Shown: positions 7,773 to 16,833 of the stretch, piece by piece
Position numbering within the stretch: the first letter of the stretch is position 1
Layout of the letters: every line of letters starts with the position of its first letter
Assembly: GCA_023435945.1 (NCBI GenBank)
Contig: JAEZLB010000186.1
Span: 1 to 17,435 of the forward strand
Length of the DNA stretch: 17,435 nt
Origin: Pseudomonadota bacterium
GTDB taxonomy: Bacteria > Pseudomonadota > Gammaproteobacteria > Burkholderiales > Burkholderiaceae_D
Reading direction: 5' to 3'
Made by a program: the position numbers and the translations under genes
Notes under the pieces: generated by a model
Database searches by the model: none
Told to the model about the DNA's origin: nothing
What the model saw: only the letters and a program-made list of their open reading frames with translations

Positions 7773-10205
7773 TCAGGCGGCCTTGGAAACGCCCAGTTTC
7801 TGCCAGGTATCCAGCACGGAATCCGGATTGAGCGACAGCGAGGTGATGCCTTCCTTCATCAGCCAGGCGGCGAAATCCGGATGATCCGACGGACCCTGAC
7901 CGCAGATGCCGACATACTTACCCTGCGCCCGGCAAGCCCTGATGGCCTTGGACAGCAAGGTCATGACCGCAGGATCTCGCTCATCGAAATCCGCCATCAA
8001 CAGCTCCATGCCCGAATCGCGATCCAGGCCCAGCGTCAATTGGGTCAGATCGTTCGAGCCTATCGAGAAGCCATCGAAGTACTCCAGGAATTCATCTGCC
8101 AGAATGGCATTGGACGGCACTTCGCACATCATGATCAGGCGCAGCCCGTTTTCGCCACGGCGCAATCCGTTTTTGGCCAGAAGATCAATGACCTTGCGCG
8201 CCTGCTCCAGCGTGCGCACAAACGGCACCATGATCTCGACATTGGTCAGCCCCATGTCGTTGCGTACGCGTTTCATGGCTTCGCATTCCATTGCAAATGC
8301 TTCGGCAAAATCGGCAGCGAGATAACGCGCTGCGCCACGGAAACCCAGCATGGGGTTTTCTTCGCCCGGCTCATAACGCGAACCGCCTATCAACTTCTTG
8401 TATTCGTTCGACTTGAAGTCGGACAAGCGTACGATTACCGGCTTGGGCCAGAATGCGGCAGCAATGGTTGCCACCCCTTCGGTCAGCTTATCGACATAGA
8501 ACGCACGCGGCGATGCATGGCCACGTGCCACCGACTCCACCGCCTTCTTCAGGTCGGCATCGACATTCGGATATTCCAGGATGGCCTTGGGATGGACGCC
8601 AATATTGTTATTGATGATGAATTCCAGGCGGGCCAGGCCCACGCCGTGATTCGGAATAGCCTGGAAGTCGAACGCCAGCTGGGGATTACCCACATTCATC
8701 GTGATCTTCAGCGGCAGCTCAGGCAAATTGCCACGCGTCACTTCCATGACTTCGGTTTCCAGCACGCCTTCGTATATCTTGCCTTCGTCGCCTTCTACGC
8801 AAGATACGGTGACCAGCGTTCCGTCTCGCAACACTTCCGTGGCATCGCCACAGCCCACTACGGCTGGCACGCCCAGTTCGCGCGCGATGATGGCAGCATG
8901 GCAGGTACGTCCGCCCCGGTTGGTGACGATCGCCGCAGCGCGTTTCATGACCGGCTCCCAGTTCGGGTCCGTCATGTCGGCCACCAGCACATCGCCGGGC
9001 TGCACCCTTGCCATTTGTGAAGGATCGGTAATGACCCGCACAGGACCAGTACCCACCTTCTGACCGATGGCACGACCGGTTGCCAGTACGGTGCCGCTGC
9101 TCTTGAGCTTGAAACGCTGTTCACTTTCCAGGTGCTTGGCCTGCGACTTCACGGTTTCCGGACGCGCCTGCAGGATATAAAGCTTGCCGTCGCGACCGTC
9201 TTTGCCCCATTCGATATCCATGGGGCGTCCATAGTGCTTCTCAATAATGACCGCATACTTGGCCAGTTCGGTGACTTCCGCATCGTCCAGCGAATAGCGG
9301 TTACGCATTTCCTGCGTCACATCGACGGTCTTGACCGAGCGTCCGGCCTTGCGATCCTCGGTAAATTCCATTTTGATCAGCTTGGAACCGAGGTTGCGAC
9401 GGATGATAGCCATCTTGCCTTCGGCAAGCATGGGTTTGTGTACATAAAATTCGTCAGGGTTCACCGCGCCCTGCACCACGGTTTCACCTAGTCCATAACT
9501 GGAGGTGATAAAGACCACATCCCGGAAACCGGATTCGGTATCCATGGTGAACATCACGCCGGCAGCGCCCACATCGGAGCGCACCATGCGCTGCACGCCT
9601 GCCGATAAGGCGACCTCTTCATGCGCGAAGCCTTTGTGCACACGATAGGAAATGGCACGGTCGTTATACAGGGACGCAAATACATGGCGAATGGCTTCCA
9701 GCACATTGTCGATACCGACCACGTTCAGGAAGGTTTCCTGCTGACCGGCAAAGGAGGCATCGGGTAAATCTTCTGCGGTGGCGGAAGAACGGACGGCGAA
9801 GGAAAATTCTGCACTGCCGCCATTCACTAGCTGCTCATAGGAAGCACGGATTTCCTGCTCAAGGCGGGGAGGAAAAGGAGTATCGCAGATCCATTGGCGA
9901 ATTTCCGCACCGGCAGCAGCCAGCGCCTGCACATCGTCGATATCAAGACTGGCCAGACGGTTGATGATGCGCTGTCCAAGCGAGGGCTGCTTGCCATCGC
10001 TATAAGCCAGGAAATCGCGATAAGCTTGCGCGGTGGTGGCAAAACCGGTCGGCACGCGAACGCCGGCGGTGGCCAGTTGACTAATCATCTCCCCAAGGGA
10101 TGCATTCTTGCCGCCGACAGACTCAACATCCGTCATGCGCAATTTTTCAAAGGGAACAACATATGGGGAGCCCACGGTGTTGCCTGGCTGGGATACAGTA
10201 GACAT
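7773..10205 (-). CDS. ppsA: Phosphoenolpyruvate synthase
   Basis: PpsA makes PEP, AMP and phosphate from pyruvate and ATP, the entry to gluconeogenesis from C3 compounds. The 810 residues show the three domains in order. The N-terminal PPDK/ATP-grasp domain spans about 20-355, with [20 protein letters not shown] at 136-155. The swivelling phosphohistidine domain has [15 protein letters not shown] (431-445), catalytic His436. The C-terminal PEP/pyruvate TIM barrel has [13 protein letters not shown] and the catalytic Cys768. Thr434, two residues before the histidine, is the position phosphorylated by PSRP in the E. coli enzyme. The ATG at 10205 has AGAGG about 8 bases upstream. It is divergent from ppsR, whose product controls it. 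Length matches E. coli (792) with a slightly longer N-terminus. Confidence 0.98.
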   Translation of the reverse strand: MSTVSQPGNTVGSPYVVPFEKLRMTDVESVGGKNASLGEMISQLATAGVRVPTGFATTAQAYRDFLAYSDGKQPSLGQRIINRLASLDIDDVQALAAAGAEIRQWICDTPFPPRLEQEIRASYEQLVNGGSAEFSFAVRSSATAEDLPDASFAGQQETFLNVVGIDNVLEAIRHVFASLYNDRAISYRVHKGFAHEEVALSAGVQRMVRSDVGAAGVMFTMDTESGFRDVVFITSSYGLGETVVQGAVNPDEFYVHKPMLAEGKMAIIRRNLGSKLIKMEFTEDRKAGRSVKTVDVTQEMRNRYSLDDAEVTELAKYAVIIEKHYGRPMDIEWGKDGRDGKLYILQARPETVKSQAKHLESEQRFKLKSSGTVLATGRAIGQKVGTGPVRVITDPSQMARVQPGDVLVADMTDPNWEPVMKRAAAIVTNRGGRTCHAAIIARELGVPAVVGCGDATEVLRDGTLVTVSCVEGDEGKIYEGVLETEVMEVTRGNLPELPLKITMNVGNPQLAFDFQAIPNHGVGLARLEFIINNNIGVHPKAILEYPNVDADLKKAVESVARGHASPRAFYVDKLTEGVATIAAAFWPKPVIVRLSDFKSNEYKKLIGGSRYEPGEENPMLGFRGAARYLAADFAEAFAMECEAMKRVRNDMGLTNVEIMVPFVRTLEQARKVIDLLAKNGLRRGENGLRLIMMCEVPSNAILADEFLEYFDGFSIGSNDLTQLTLGLDRDSGMELLMADFDERDPAVMTLLSKAIRACRAQGKYVGICGQGPSDHPDFAAWLMKEGITSLSLNPDSVLDTWQKLGVSKAA

Positions 10206-10356
10206 ATAGGAACCTCTAAACGGGTGGTTAGAAAGCTATCCGTGCTCGGCCGCAATCTCTTTGTTTAAAAAAAATCGCAAGCCGTTCAAGTTGGTGCGCG
10301 TATTCTACAATCCAATAGGACATAAAGCTTCCCTGATATAGCTTTTTTACTTTTCC
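10206..10356. promoter_or_regulatory. Shared ppsA/ppsR intergenic region
   Basis: These 151 bases separate the divergent genes. TACAAT (10306-10311, plus strand) and TAGAAT (10307-10302, minus strand) are 5 of 6 matches to -10 boxes that overlap in ATTCTACAAT, so the two promoters could compete, but no good -35 boxes were found. An 8-A tract lies near 10267-10274. A weak 6-pair A/T-rich hairpin (10324-10329 with 10340-10345) followed by Ts lies in the ppsR leader. No regulator site was recognised. Confidence 0.35.
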
Positions 10357-11217
10357 ATGATGCCTATCATGCCAAATTTCAATACACCGCCCACCCTGAA
10401 TGCCGGGCGAAGTGTCTTTTTTGTATCAGATGGCACAGGCGTGACCGCCGAAACTTTCGGCCATGCGGTATTGACGCAGTTCGATATGCGCTTCAAGCAG
10501 ATCCGCCTGCCATTCGTAGACAACGAAGAAAAAGCTCATGCCGCGGTGCAGCAAATCAATGCAGCTTTCAAGGCAGATGGTCAGCGCCCCATTGTTTTTT
10601 CCACACTCGTCACCCCCAAGTTATCCGCCATCCTGCACCAGGCGCAGGGCATGCACATGGATTTATTTCAAACCTTCGTCGAGCCGCTGGAGCAGGAATT
10701 GGGGGTGCAGTCCACGCACACCATAGGACGCAGCCATAACATTACTGATAGTCAGGAATACAACGACCGTATTGAGGCCATCAATTTTTCGCTTGCGCAC
10801 GACGACGGTCAGTCCAAGCGCAATCTGGAAGCTGCAGACCTGATCCTGGTGGGCGTTTCACGATCAGGCAAGACCCCCACCAGCCTCTACCTTGCAATGC
10901 AATATGGCTTGAAAGTGGCGAACTATCCGCTGATACCGGAGGATTTCGAGCGAGGCAAATTTCCCTCCCCCCTGCTGGCCTACAAGCAAAAGATATTCGG
11001 GCTCACGATTTCTCCCGAACGTCTGGCGCAAATTAGAAACGAACGCCTGCGTGGCAGCAAATATGCGTCACTGGAGAATTGTCGTTACGAAGTTAATGAA
11101 GCAGAAAGAATGATGCAAGCAGCGGGCATACGCTGGCTATCTTCCACGGTAAAATCCATCGAAGAAATCGCTGCCATGATCTTGCAGGAACTCAAATCGG
11201 ACAAGCCCGTATTCTAA
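10357..11217 (+). CDS. ppsR: PEP synthase regulatory protein (bifunctional Thr kinase / pyrophosphorylase)
   Basis: PSRP (DUF299) inactivates PpsA by ADP-dependent phosphorylation of a threonine near the catalytic histidine and reverses this with inorganic phosphate. The 286 residues include the N-terminal [14 protein letters not shown] (about 20-33), HTIGRSHN (121-128), and the P-loop [11 protein letters not shown] (166-176) with Lys172. [12 protein letters not shown] and SKYASLENC follow in the C-terminal half. Three in-frame ATGs (codons 1, 2 and 5) are possible starts and none has a clear ribosome site; the conserved domain starts near residue 18, so all are compatible. It is divergent from its substrate gene ppsA, a common arrangement, and convergent with the methyltransferase gene; the 38-base gap holds only a weak hairpin. 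Confidence 0.95.
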   Translation: MMPIMPNFNTPPTLNAGRSVFFVSDGTGVTAETFGHAVLTQFDMRFKQIRLPFVDNEEKAHAAVQQINAAFKADGQRPIVFSTLVTPKLSAILHQAQGMHMDLFQTFVEPLEQELGVQSTHTIGRSHNITDSQEYNDRIEAINFSLAHDDGQSKRNLEAADLILVGVSRSGKTPTSLYLAMQYGLKVANYPLIPEDFERGKFPSPLLAYKQKIFGLTISPERLAQIRNERLRGSKYASLENCRYEVNEAERMMQAAGIRWLSSTVKSIEEIAAMILQELKSDKPVF

Positions 11218-11255
11218 GGCTCATGTTGCGCGCACAAGGAACACAAGGCTTCGTG

Positions 11256-12044
11256 TTAAGCAGACTGCTGCCTTAACTGTTCAAAAAAGCAAATTGCGGC
11301 ACTTGCTGCCACATTCAGTGATTCCATGGCACCACGATGCGGAATGACGACCGTCTGGCTGGCACGAGCCAATAAGGTTTCGCTGACGCCGTGCCCTTCA
11401 TGCCCGAACAACCATGCAACGGACTGCTTGAGATCCGCTTGGTAAATCGTCTGCAACGCATGTGAACTGGTTGCCAGCACAGGCACCGCTGAGTCGCTTA
11501 CCAGCGCTTCCAGGTCGACGTTCTCGTAGATGTGCAGAAGAAAATGTGCACCCATGCCAGCACGCAGCACTTTAGGCGACCACGCGAATACAGTGCCCTT
11601 ACCGCAATAAATATGCTTGATGCCCGCTGCGGCTGCACTACGAAGAATGGAGCCGACGTTGCCAGGATCCTGCACATTGTCCAGCAAAACCGCCGCCTGA
11701 TTGAGGCTGCCCGCCTGTTCCTTCAACGGTGTCTCGACGATGAACAACAGGTCGACGCCATTCTCTACCTGGCTTAGGGCGCGATAGAGCGCATCAGGCA
11801 ATTTGATGCAGTGTGCCTGCCGGGCCTCACAGGCAGCCAGAATACGCGCCACCTCCACGTTCAGTTCGCCGCTGTCGCTCACCACGCAAAAAACGGGATT
11901 ACCGACATTCTCCAGATACGCCTCGCATAAATGCACGCCATCCAGCAGCGTACGGCCCATCTTGCGCCGCACAGGCGGGCGCGTCGCCAACTGTTTCAGT
12001 TCCTTGTAGAGAGGATTTTCGCGCGAGGTAATGGTCTTGATCAT
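11256..12044 (-). CDS. SpoU (TrmH/RlmB) family RNA 2'-O-methyltransferase
   Basis: This is a SPOUT-class SAM-dependent methyltransferase that methylates ribose 2'-OH in rRNA or tRNA. The 262 residues have an N-terminal substrate-binding domain (about 1-105, with [13 protein letters not shown]) and a C-terminal knotted catalytic domain. Its three motifs are all present: [17 protein letters not shown] (121-137), [11 protein letters not shown] (211-221) and [18 protein letters not shown] (234-251). Asn127 does not apply as catalyst; the likely key residues are Arg135, Glu216 and Asn244 by family analogy. The ATG overlaps the rnhB stop as ATGA, so it is translationally coupled to the end of the lpx operon. 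The substrate nucleotide is unknown; RlmB-like and TsnR-like assignments are both possible, so no symbol is given. Confidence 0.9.
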   Translation of the reverse strand: MIKTITSRENPLYKELKQLATRPPVRRKMGRTLLDGVHLCEAYLENVGNPVFCVVSDSGELNVEVARILAACEARQAHCIKLPDALYRALSQVENGVDLLFIVETPLKEQAGSLNQAAVLLDNVQDPGNVGSILRSAAAAGIKHIYCGKGTVFAWSPKVLRAGMGAHFLLHIYENVDLEALVSDSAVPVLATSSHALQTIYQADLKQSVAWLFGHEGHGVSETLLARASQTVVIPHRGAMESLNVAASAAICFFEQLRQQSA

Positions 12045-12691
12045 GCAGCACCTTCTTGCGAAGCACAGTCGTTGGACATTGAGGCTAGCAGATTGCGAAC
12101 CGGTGCATAAGATCTGCGATGCACCGGTGATACGCCATAGAGCTTCAGCCGTTCCAAGTGTAGCGCAGTAGGATAGCCCTTGTGCTGGTCGAATGCATAT
12201 TGCGGGTAGGTTTCGTGCAGCGAATGCAGCAAGGCATCTCTGGCAGTTTTTGCGAGTATGGACGCAGCGGAAATTGCCGGCACCTTATCGTCGCCTTTGA
12301 CTATAGCTTCAGAACGGACCGGCATGACCGGACAACGATTACCATCTATCAGTGCCAGCGTAGGCTGCACGGATAAACCTTCGACAGCTCGCCGCATAGC
12401 CAGCATGCTTGCCTGCAGAATATTAAGGCTGTCAATTTCCTGCACAGAGCACTGTGCTATTGACCAAGCCAGCGCCTTGGTCTTGATATGTTCCGCCAAT
12501 GTATTACGCTGGCTTTCAGAAAGTTTCTTGGAATCGCGCAAGCCTTCGATCGGATGATGAGGATCGAGTATGACAGCCGCCGCAAACACGGGTCCGGCCA
12601 GTGGCCCACGCCCTGCCTCATCCACACCGCACACCAACTCGTACGGCGCATTTTCCAGCGCAAACAAAGGCAAACTGCTTTCCGTTTTCAA
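12041..12691 (-). CDS. rnhB: Ribonuclease HII, TTG start
   Basis: RNase HII cuts RNA in RNA-DNA hybrids and removes single misincorporated ribonucleotides. The 216 residues contain the metal-binding acidic set: DEAGRG (Asp24, Glu25), Asp116 in ALIDGN and Asp134 in IVKGD, plus LRDSKKLSE (51-59) and [13 protein letters not shown]. The start is taken as TTG at 12691 because AAGGA (12702-12698) sits 6 bases upstream and no in-frame ATG lies before the catalytic DEAGRG; the next ATG is near residue 96. It starts 23 bases after the lpxB stop and overlaps the methyltransferase start by 4 bases. The lpxB-rnhB order is the same as in E. coli, where dnaE follows instead. Confidence 0.95.
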   Translation of the reverse strand: MKTESSLPLFALENAPYELVCGVDEAGRGPLAGPVFAAAVILDPHHPIEGLRDSKKLSESQRNTLAEHIKTKALAWSIAQCSVQEIDSLNILQASMLAMRRAVEGLSVQPTLALIDGNRCPVMPVRSEAIVKGDDKVPAISAASILAKTARDALLHSLHETYPQYAFDQHKGYPTALHLERLKLYGVSPVHRRSYAPVRNLLASMSNDCASQEGAA

Positions 12692-12714
12692 ACAAATTCC
12701 TTACATACTTGGCA

Positions 12715-13878
12715 TCAGCGGCTCACCGCAGATGTCCCCATTACCGACATGACGGCCTGAGCACTGAGTTCTGCCGTATTCCTGAGCAGCGTGTGATGCA
12801 TTTCCTCAAAACGGCTTTTAAGCATCGCCGGATCCTGTTCCAGTTGCTGCCACAGTGCATCCGCCAGTGCCTCTGGCGTTGCAGCCTCCTGCAGCAATTC
12901 GGGTACCAGGAATTCACGTGCAAGGATATTCGGCAGTCCCACCCAGGGTTGATAAGCCATATGCCGCAACACCTGCCAGGACGCCCACATCATCTTGTAA
13001 CCGATCACCATGGGTTTCTTGAACAGCGCCACTTCCAGGGTGGCTGTGCCGGAGGCAACCAATACGGCATCGGCCGCCGTCAGCGCCAGATGCGATTGCC
13101 CGTCGGTGACAATCAATGGCACTTCCTGCAGTCCTGCCTGAACCAGCAGTTCATGGAAATAGCGACGCTGCCTGTCACCCGCCATAGGCACCACAAACTG
13201 TAACGAGGGATCGCGGCGCGCCAGCACTTTTGCCGCACCAATGAAAGCGGCGGTGTTGTACTTCAGTTCCGACATGCGGCTGCCGGGAAGAATCGCAACT
13301 ACCCTCGCATTTTCCTGCAGGCCCAATTCACTGCGCGCAGCAGCCGTGTCAGGATGCATGGGAATCACTTCTGCCAAGGGATGACCGACGTAAGTCGCCG
13401 GTATGCCTGCCTTGCGATAGATCTCCTCTTCGAAGGGGAAAATCACCAGCATGTGGGAAACCGACGCGGCGATTTTCTTGATACGAGCGCCACGCCATGC
13501 CCAGATGGAAGGTCCGACAAAGTGCACCGTGGGAATACCGGCCTGCTTGAGTTGCTGTTCCAGTCCCAGATTAAAATCCGGCGCATCAACACCCACGAAG
13601 ACCGACGGCCTTTCCACCAGCAACCGGTCTCGCAATTGATTTTGTATGCCCTTGATTTCGCGATAATGCGCGAGCACTTCGAACAGGCCGCGTACCGCCA
13701 GCTTTTCCATCGGCCAATGACTGACAAAACCGTATTCAGCCATGCGCTTGCCGCCTATGCCATGCATCAGCGCTTGCGGCAGCTTAGGACGCAAGCCGGA
13801 AAGCACACGCCCTGCCAGCAGATCGCCGGAGGTTTCTCCGGCGACCATGGCAATCGATACCTCAGCGGACGATGCCAC
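12715..13878 (-). CDS. lpxB: Lipid-A-disaccharide synthase LpxB
   Basis: LpxB joins UDP-2,3-diacylglucosamine and 2,3-diacylglucosamine 1-phosphate to the lipid A disaccharide at the inner membrane. It is a GT-B fold glycosyltransferase of family GT19. Seen in order are MVAGETSGD at the N-terminus, [29 protein letters not shown] before the donor-binding half, and ASGTATLE. Start is ambiguous. GTG at 13878 gives 387 residues and a 17-base overlap with lpxA, close to the E. coli length of 382. An ATG at 13929 would give 404 residues but overlap lpxA by 68 bases. The ATG at 13848 would cut into the first beta strand. None has a good ribosome site, so I prefer the GTG with moderate certainty. It lies in the lpxA-lpxB-rnhB run. 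Confidence 0.95.
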   Translation of the reverse strand: MASSAEVSIAMVAGETSGDLLAGRVLSGLRPKLPQALMHGIGGKRMAEYGFVSHWPMEKLAVRGLFEVLAHYREIKGIQNQLRDRLLVERPSVFVGVDAPDFNLGLEQQLKQAGIPTVHFVGPSIWAWRGARIKKIAASVSHMLVIFPFEEEIYRKAGIPATYVGHPLAEVIPMHPDTAAARSELGLQENARVVAILPGSRMSELKYNTAAFIGAAKVLARRDPSLQFVVPMAGDRQRRYFHELLVQAGLQEVPLIVTDGQSHLALTAADAVLVASGTATLEVALFKKPMVIGYKMMWASWQVLRHMAYQPWVGLPNILAREFLVPELLQEAATPEALADALWQQLEQDPAMLKSRFEEMHHTLLRNTAELSAQAVMSVMGTSAVSR

Positions 13879-14653
13879 GGGTAGCTTGTTCGAGGAACTC
13901 GCGGGTGGCCCGCATATGGATGGCGGCATCGGCCGACAGCGCAGCTTCTTCCCTGGCCATCTCGGCCTTGGCCTGTTCCAGTGTCAGGCCGCTACGGTAC
14001 AGGATCTTGTAGCTGTCGCGAATGGCGAAAATCGCTTCGCGGCTGAAACCGCGGCGTTTCAAGCCTTCAATGTTCACGCCGTGCGGAGCAGCAGGATTAC
14101 CGGTTACCAGCACAAAAGGCGGCACGTCCTGAGTCAGGCTGGTACTCATGCCCAGCATCGCATGCGCACCGATCTTGCAGAACTGGTGGATATTGGAAAA
14201 TCCACCCAGTATCACCCAGTCACCGACATGCACATGCCCGGCGAGCTGCGCATTGTTGGCGAAAATCGTGTTGTTACCGACCTGGCAGTCATGCGCCAGA
14301 TGCACATAGGCCATGATCCAGTTGTCATTACCCAGGCGGGTGACGCCGACATCCTGGGCCGTCCCCAGATTGAACGTGCAGAACTCGCGTATGGTGTTGC
14401 GGTCGCCGATTTCCAACCGTGTCGGCTCACCCTTGAATTTTTTGTCTTGCGGTGTGGCTCCGATAGAGGAAAACTGGTAAAACGTGTTGTCCTTGCCTAT
14501 CGTGGTATGTCCCTGGATGACGACATGCGGACCGACCTTGGTGCCGCTGCCTATCGAGACATGTGGACCGATGATGGAATAGGCTCCTATCTCGACATTG
14601 TCATCAAGCTGAGCCTTGGGGTCGACAATGGCGGTGGCGTGAATCGTCGCCAT
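13862..14653 (-). CDS. lpxA: UDP-N-acetylglucosamine acyltransferase LpxA
   Basis: LpxA starts lipid A synthesis by moving a 3-hydroxyacyl chain from acyl carrier protein to O3 of UDP-GlcNAc. The 263 residues (E. coli 262) form a left-handed parallel beta helix of hexapeptide repeats over about 1-190, then a helical tail with [15 protein letters not shown]. The catalytic histidine is His121 in [10 protein letters not shown], aligned with His125 of E. coli. The acyl ruler position, Gly173 in E. coli (C14), is Met169 here (AHAMLGMS), as in Pseudomonas aeruginosa (C10). The ATG at 14653 overlaps the fabZ stop by one base (TAATG), so translation is coupled. Its end overlaps the lpxB start. Confidence 0.98.
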   Translation of the reverse strand: MATIHATAIVDPKAQLDDNVEIGAYSIIGPHVSIGSGTKVGPHVVIQGHTTIGKDNTFYQFSSIGATPQDKKFKGEPTRLEIGDRNTIREFCTFNLGTAQDVGVTRLGNDNWIMAYVHLAHDCQVGNNTIFANNAQLAGHVHVGDWVILGGFSNIHQFCKIGAHAMLGMSTSLTQDVPPFVLVTGNPAAPHGVNIEGLKRRGFSREAIFAIRDSYKILYRSGLTLEQAKAEMAREEAALSADAAIHMRATREFLEQATRGIVR

Positions 14654-15156
14654 TACTGCTGCCCCACCGGTTGGCTGGCGTCGTTGGCGCTACGCATCGT
14701 GCACATCAACTCAGCCTCCACCGCAAGCTGTCCGTCGACTGAACCGCTGGCCTTGTATTTCCAGATGCCGCGTGCTACGCGCAGTATTTCAACTTCCATC
14801 TTCAACTGATCGCCGGGTTCCACCGGGCGCTTGAAACGAGCGCCATCAATACCGACAAAATAGACGATCGCATTGTCATCCGGCTTCTGATCCAGGGTCA
14901 GGAAAGACAGCAAGGCAGCGGTCTGCGCCAGCGCTTCGATCATCAGCACGCCCGGCATGACCGGCTTGTGCGGGAAGTGGCCGTTGAAAAACTCCTCATT
15001 CACGGTCACATTCTTGATGGCGGTGATCTTTTTGCCCGATTCCCAATGTAATACCCGATCCACCAGCAGCAGCGGATAACGATGCGGCAAATATTCCTTG
15101 ATCTGGTTGATATCGAGACTGTTCATTTTGAGTTGGGTAATTTCAGGACTGTTCAT
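14653..15156 (-). CDS. fabZ: 3-hydroxyacyl-ACP dehydratase FabZ
   Basis: FabZ removes water from 3-hydroxyacyl-ACP in fatty acid elongation and so competes with LpxA and LpxD for the same acyl pool. From the ATG at 15156 it has 167 residues. It has the hot-dog fold with [14 protein letters not shown] (22-35), catalytic His60 in FFNGHFP and Glu74 in [28 protein letters not shown] follows. Two starts are possible. The ATG at 15156 overlaps the lpxD end by 14 bases in the style of this operon; the ATG at 15126 (157 residues) gives the usual family N-terminus. Neither has a clear ribosome site. The two starts head two copies of a 10-codon repeat, so the extra N-terminus may be a recent duplication. 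Confidence 0.96.
   Translation of the reverse strand: MNSPEITQLKMNSLDINQIKEYLPHRYPLLLVDRVLHWESGKKITAIKNVTVNEEFFNGHFPHKPVMPGVLMIEALAQTAALLSFLTLDQKPDDNAIVYFVGIDGARFKRPVEPGDQLKMEVEILRVARGIWKYKASGSVDGQLAVEAELMCTMRSANDASQPVGQQ
15097..15156 (-). repeat. Tandem 30-base near-duplication at the fabZ start
   Basis: Bases 15156-15127 and 15126-15097 on the minus strand are two adjacent 30-base units matching at 22 of 30 positions. They encode [10 protein letters not shown] and [10 protein letters not shown]. The first three codons are identical and several later differences are at third positions, as expected for an in-frame tandem duplication that has drifted. Confidence 0.6.
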
Positions 15157-16249
15157 CGTTTTGTTGGAGAAGCAATTTTATCGTTTTTTCCATTTCCCGG
15201 ATTTTCTCACGCATGGCACCGAGATTGCGCACCAGGACTGCGGACTTTTCCCAGTCCGCATTCTTGGCAAGGGGATAGATACCCGTATATTGTCCCGGCT
15301 CCAGCAAAGAGCGCGACACCAGGCTGCCAGACGACACATGCACATTGTCTGCAATAGTCAGGTGGCCCAGCACCATGGCTGCACCGCCAAAGGTGCAATG
15401 TTTGCCGATCTTGGCACTACCGGCCACGCCGACACAACCGGCCATGGCCGTATGGGCGCCAATGTGGCAGTTATGCCCGATCTGGATCTGGTTATCCAGC
15501 TTGACGCCGTCTTCAATGATGGTGTCGTCGAGTGCACCCCGGTCTATCGAGGTGTTCGCTCCGATATCGACATCGTCACCGATCATGACCCGCCCGGTCT
15601 GGGGAATCTTGATCCAGGTTCCGCCATCATTGGCAAAACCAAAGCCATCGGCACCGATCACTGCACCGGAATGAATGATGCCGTTGCGGCCTATGCAGCA
15701 ACCATAGTGAAAAGTGACATTCGCATGAAAATGCGTGCCCTCGCCTACGCTCGCATCACGACCAATAAAACAACCTGCATCGATGCGACAATGCTCACCG
15801 ATGATCGCCCCGGCTTCTATGGTGACGTGGGGACCTATGCTGGCACTCGCAGCGACTTGGGCGGAGGGAGCCACCACCGCGGAAGCATGAATACCGGGCA
15901 CAACAGCAGGCGCATGCAAGGAAAAGAAATGCTGCGCGACACGGGCAAAATAGGCGTAAGGATTGGCAGTAATAATACGCGCACCGGCATATGCCTCCCC
16001 TATCGCATCGCTATCGGCCGCCTTAAGAATCAGTGCTGCCGCCTTTGAACCTGCGGCTTTTGCGCGCAGTTTGGGATTGGACAGAAAACTCAGATGCAGG
16101 CTATCGGCGGCGTCAAGCGGAGCGATACCGGTTACAGTGGCATCCGGATTCCCCTGCAATTGACCGCCGAATCGGGAAACCAGGTCGCCCAGGCTTACAT
16201 ATTTATCAGACTGCATCATCGTGGCCATTGCTGTGGAGGAGCGGGGCAT
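15143..16249 (-). CDS. lpxD: UDP-3-O-(3-hydroxyacyl)glucosamine N-acyltransferase LpxD
   Basis: LpxD adds the N-linked 3-hydroxyacyl chain to the lipid A precursor after LpxA and LpxC. The protein has an N-terminal uridine-binding domain (about 15-110; [28 protein letters not shown]). A long hexapeptide-repeat beta helix follows (about 118-310), then a C-terminal helix ([17 protein letters not shown]) that forms the trimer bundle. The catalytic histidine is His259 in QIGHNCHIG, matching His239 of E. coli. The ATG at 16249 gives 368 residues; ATGs at 16228, 16219 and 16216 are also in frame and would bring it nearer the usual 341-355. No ribosome site decides the start. It lies 29 bases after skp, and its last 14 bases overlap fabZ. 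Confidence 0.97.
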   Translation of the reverse strand: MPRSSTAMATMMQSDKYVSLGDLVSRFGGQLQGNPDATVTGIAPLDAADSLHLSFLSNPKLRAKAAGSKAAALILKAADSDAIGEAYAGARIITANPYAYFARVAQHFFSLHAPAVVPGIHASAVVAPSAQVAASASIGPHVTIEAGAIIGEHCRIDAGCFIGRDASVGEGTHFHANVTFHYGCCIGRNGIIHSGAVIGADGFGFANDGGTWIKIPQTGRVMIGDDVDIGANTSIDRGALDDTIIEDGVKLDNQIQIGHNCHIGAHTAMAGCVGVAGSAKIGKHCTFGGAAMVLGHLTIADNVHVSSGSLVSRSLLEPGQYTGIYPLAKNADWEKSAVLVRNLGAMREKIREMEKTIKLLLQQNDEQS

Positions 16250-16278
16250 GTTGCAACAACGCCCTCGTTTGAAAAATC

Positions 16279-16809
16279 TTATTTCCCTGCATTGAGGGAT
16301 TTGATTACCTTTTCCGTGATATCCGCACGCGCGCTAACGTAAATCGCTTCTTGCAGGATCAGGTCGTATTTCTCGGCTTCGCCTATCTGACGTATTACCT
16401 TTAACACCCGCTCCTGCATGGCAGCGATTTCCTCATTGCGTTTTTGGCTCAGGTCCTCACGGAACTCGCGCTGCTTGCGCTGAAACTCCTTGTCGATTTC
16501 GCTGATTTCACGCTGACGCTTTACCCGCTCCGATTCAGACAGGACATGGGCATTCTTGTCAAAATCGTCAGCTCGCGCTTTCAGTCGGGCTGCCAGATCC
16601 TGCAAATCCTTTTCACGGCGGGAAAACTCCTGCTCGATTCGCGAGGTAGCCGCTTTGGCAGGCGCAGCTTCCCGAAATACACGGTCCACATTGACCACAC
16701 CGATACGCAATTCCTGCGCCTGTGCAGTGGGCAGCGCCACAGCCGACAAGACTGCCAACAATACAAATTTTGCGGGACGCCAGGACATCAACAAGGATTT
16801 CAACACCAT
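16279..16809 (-). CDS. skp: Periplasmic chaperone Skp/OmpH
   Basis: Skp is a trimeric periplasmic chaperone that holds unfolded outer-membrane proteins on the way to the BAM complex. The 176-residue precursor has a signal peptide: basic N-region, hydrophobic core at about 14-27, and AQA before Gln32. The mature start [20 protein letters not shown] is the trimer base strand. Residues about 55-140 are a highly charged alpha-helical coiled coil (many Arg, Lys, Glu) forming the tentacle hairpin, and [18 protein letters not shown] returns to the base. The ATG at 16809 follows the bamA stop by 24 bases, the usual order bamA-skp-lpxD. An internal ATG at codon 8 would still leave a shorter signal peptide. 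The ribosome site is weak. Confidence 0.95.
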   Translation of the reverse strand: MVLKSLLMSWRPAKFVLLAVLSAVALPTAQAQELRIGVVNVDRVFREAAPAKAATSRIEQEFSRREKDLQDLAARLKARADDFDKNAHVLSESERVKRQREISEIDKEFQRKQREFREDLSQKRNEEIAAMQERVLKVIRQIGEAEKYDLILQEAIYVSARADITEKVIKSLNAGK

Positions 16810-16833
16810 GATCTACCAATAATATTTAAGTCA

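Noticed and set aside
7881..9020. A 379-codon open frame on the plus strand opposite ppsA
   Set aside because: It is antisense to a clearly functional enzyme gene, has no recognisable domain and follows codon bias of the other strand.
11240..11257. Terminator between ppsR and the methyltransferase gene
   Set aside because: Only a 5-pair A/T-containing stem (AACAC/GTGTT) with no T-run.
15098..16048. A 316-codon plus-strand open frame opposite lpxD, and similar ones opposite guaB (4880-5818) and guaA (2557-3501)
   Set aside because: All are mirror frames of conserved genes in GC-rich sequence, with no ribosome site or family resemblance.
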